7,039 bases of DNA from Clostridia bacterium (GTDB taxonomy: Bacteria > Bacillota > Clostridia > Oscillospirales > Acutalibacteraceae), in NCBI GenBank assembly GCA_900768035.1, contig CAAGBH010000042.1, positions 1 to 7,039 on the forward strand, written 5' to 3'. The notes below the pieces were generated by a model that was given only the letters and a program-made list of their open reading frames with translations, did no database searches and had not been told where the DNA came from. Positions 5,378 to 7,039 of this stretch are shown piece after piece. The translations under genes were made by a program, and so were the position numbers. Every line of letters begins with the position of its first letter. Position 1 is the first letter of the stretch.

Positions 5378-7039
5378 ACCAACAAAACAACAAAGTTTAG
5401 CCATTACCGAAAAGGGTAATGTTTTGGTTTCTGCCGCGGCAGGCTCGGGCAAAACTGCGGTTTTGGTTGAAAGAGTTATCTCAATGTTAAAGGATAAAAA
5501 TTCTCCCGTAAGCGCCGATGAACTGTTAATCGTAACCTTTACAAATGCCGCCGCAAATGAAATGCGCTCACGAATAGAAAAGCGCCTTGACGAAGAATGT
5601 AGGCTTTGTCCCAACGATACCGGTTTACTTCTTCAAAAGCATTTGCTGAGTAATGCAAAAATTTGCACTATTGACTCTTTTTGCATAGATTTTGTTCGTG
5701 AAAATTTTGATAAATTTGATATTTCACCTGATTTTAAAATCAGTGACGGTAATTCATTTAAATCTATTAATGAAGAAGTTATTTATTCTATCATTAACCG
5801 ATATTTAGAGGAAGAAAACCCTGTTTTTCTTGAGTTGCTTGATATTATCGGCGCTGAATTTGATGAGAAAAATTTTGCAGATGTTGTTTTGCAGATTTAT
5901 GAATATTCTCGTCAGATGCCATTTCCTGAAAAATGGTTTGACAGTTTGGCAGATAATTTCAAAAACGGCAATTTTTCAAAAGATAATATCTGTTATAAAT
6001 ATGCTTTTGATACGGCAAAATCAACCGTAAAACAAATGCAAGACCTTATTATAAACGCTATTGATATGGTATCGTCAGTCGAAGAAGCAGCGGATAAATA
6101 TCTAAATTTATTTTCTGATGCGGCTATGCAGATTTCTAATTTAAACGATGCTTGCGATAGCGATGACTGGGATACATTTTATAATGCTTTAAAAGATTTC
6201 TCTCTAACGAAACTACCGACTGTTAAAAGTCTATCGGGTTACAGTTGTGTTACTGCCGCTAAAGATATATATAAATTTTTAGGGGATAAAGCATTAGAGG
6301 GACTTTACAAGATTTTTTATAGTGATTTTGAATTTTTAAACTCGCAGGCAAAAAAAATATACCGTCCTATACTTCTTTTAATTGAAATACTAAAAGAATT
6401 TAGCGAAAAACTGTTTTTGGAATATAAAAATCAAAACACATTCACTTTCCACAATACCGAACATTTAGCATTATCGCTTTTATGCAAAGAAAACGACGGT
6501 GTTATTTCTGTAAATCCTGATGCAAAAGAATTTTTAGACCGATTTTCTGAAGTTATGGTTGACGAATATCAGGACACTAATGATTTACAGGATATGCTAT
6601 TTTATGTTCTTTCAAATTTTGAGCAAAAACTATTTGTGGTTGGGGACGTTAAGCAAAGTATTTATGCTTTCAGAGGTGCGAACCCCGATAACTTCTTGAA
6701 TAAGAAAAACCGCTATGTTTCAGTTGATGGCGCAAAAGAAAATGACCCCAAAAAAATAATTTTAGGCAATAATTTCCGTTCGAAAGATTCAGTTTGTAAG
6801 TTTATAAACTATTTCTTTTCATTTTTTATGACCGATAAAACAGGGGATATTAACTATTCAGGTGAAGAAGCGCTTATACCGGCTTCAGTTTTCCCAAATT
6901 GTGAAGATATTTCAGTTCAGTTTGATATTATTAATTGCGCTCAATCGAATGAAAAGTCCATCGTTTTAGAGGCAAGGCAAATTGCCAAGTTTATTAAAGA
7001 AACAATAAATGGTGCACCTTGTATCAAACAGGACGATAA
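5367..7039 (+). CDS. addA: ATP-dependent helicase/nuclease subunit A (AddA), N-terminal part (3' end outside window)
   Basis: The frame is open from the ATG at 5367 to the right edge, giving 557 complete codons of a protein that is normally about 1,200 residues. The final TAA letters at 7037-7039 are out of frame and are not a stop. The visible half is a UvrD/RecB-type SF1 helicase core. It has the Q-motif (TKQQ, residues 6-9), Walker A (AAAGSGKT, 23-30), motif Ia (VTFTNAAANEMR, 56-67), a TIDSFC segment, the AddA-typical MPFPEKW segment, Walker B (DEYQD, 399-403), motif III (GDVKQSIYAFRG, from 426) and motif IV (NFRS, Arg471). AddA is the motor that translocates 3' to 5' and, in its missing C-terminal half, carries a RecB-type nuclease. 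It works with AddB in break resection and recombination. The start is supported by the AAGGGGGAG site and by the family N-terminus. No frameshift or missing residue is seen in the visible part. Confidence 0.96.
   Translation, partial: MAFKPTKQQSLAITEKGNVLVSAAAGSGKTAVLVERVISMLKDKNSPVSADELLIVTFTNAAANEMRSRIEKRLDEECRLCPNDTGLLLQKHLLSNAKICTIDSFCIDFVRENFDKFDISPDFKISDGNSFKSINEEVIYSIINRYLEEENPVFLELLDIIGAEFDEKNFADVVLQIYEYSRQMPFPEKWFDSLADNFKNGNFSKDNICYKYAFDTAKSTVKQMQDLIINAIDMVSSVEEAADKYLNLFSDAAMQISNLNDACDSDDWDTFYNALKDFSLTKLPTVKSLSGYSCVTAAKDIYKFLGDKALEGLYKIFYSDFEFLNSQAKKIYRPILLLIEILKEFSEKLFLEYKNQNTFTFHNTEHLALSLLCKENDGVISVNPDAKEFLDRFSEVMVDEYQDTNDLQDMLFYVLSNFEQKLFVVGDVKQSIYAFRGANPDNFLNKKNRYVSVDGAKENDPKKIILGNNFRSKDSVCKFINYFFSFFMTDKTGDINYSGEEALIPASVFPNCEDISVQFDIINCAQSNEKSIVLEARQIAKFIKETINGAPCIKQDD

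Noticed and set aside
5246..5614. Minus-strand open frame of 122 codons across the addB-addA junction
   Set aside because: It lies antisense to two well-supported genes with conserved motifs, has no recognisable domain and reads as a shadow frame.
838..6095. Scattered AGCGG pentamers (the B. subtilis AddAB Chi sequence)
   Set aside because: A 5-base word is expected several times by chance, the Chi sequence of this organism is unknown, and no strand or position bias can be judged in a window this short.
7037..7039. Apparent TAA stop at the very end of the window
   Set aside because: The addA codons begin at positions divisible by three, so 7035-7037 is GAT and the last two bases belong to an incomplete codon. 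The gene continues past the window.

Overview
The window is AT-rich, and every convincing gene lies on the + strand. It looks like part of the chromosome of an anaerobic clostridial (Firmicutes/Bacillota) bacterium, most likely a fibre-degrading or gut-type relative of the Ruminococcaceae/Oscillospiraceae. That placement is inferred from three things: a type I dockerin next to a cohesin-like surface protein, a BofA-family membrane protein, and an addB-addA pair in the usual Firmicutes order. No taxonomic search was possible.

Region 1 (1-1755) is a cell-surface module. The 3' end of a gene whose product ends in a type I dockerin (1-238) is followed after 13 nt by a 487-residue protein (252-1715). 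That protein has a signal peptide, a cohesin-like domain, a cadherin-like beta-sandwich domain, a Lys/Glu-rich linker, an unassigned extracellular region, one transmembrane helix and a short acidic cytoplasmic tail. The two genes are probably co-transcribed, and a clear hairpin plus T-run terminator closes the unit at 1721-1755. The simplest reading is that the upstream protein can dock on a membrane-anchored cohesin receptor, but binding is inferred and not shown.

Region 2 (about 1754-2071) starts with a possible sigma-A-type promoter embedded in the tail of that terminator. It then encodes an 87-residue BofA-family membrane protein (1808-2071). In endospore formers BofA inhibits the intramembrane protease that activates sigma-K.

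Region 3 (2126 to the right edge) is the recombination and repair operon addB-addA. AddB is complete at 1083 residues, with an N-terminal Walker A motif, a C-terminal RecB-type nuclease domain and four cysteines placed as in the AddB iron-sulfur cluster. The addA start overlaps the addB end by 11 nt. The 557 visible AddA residues carry the N-terminal SF1 helicase motifs, including Walker A, the DEYQD Walker B, the GDxKQSIY motif and the NFRS motif, before running off the window. Together AddA and AddB form the helicase-nuclease that resects double-strand breaks for RecA-dependent repair, equivalent to RecBCD.

No phage, transposon, CRISPR, tRNA or rRNA signal was found. The repair operon is conventional. 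The least ordinary part is the dockerin/cohesin pair and the unassigned ectodomain of the cohesin protein.
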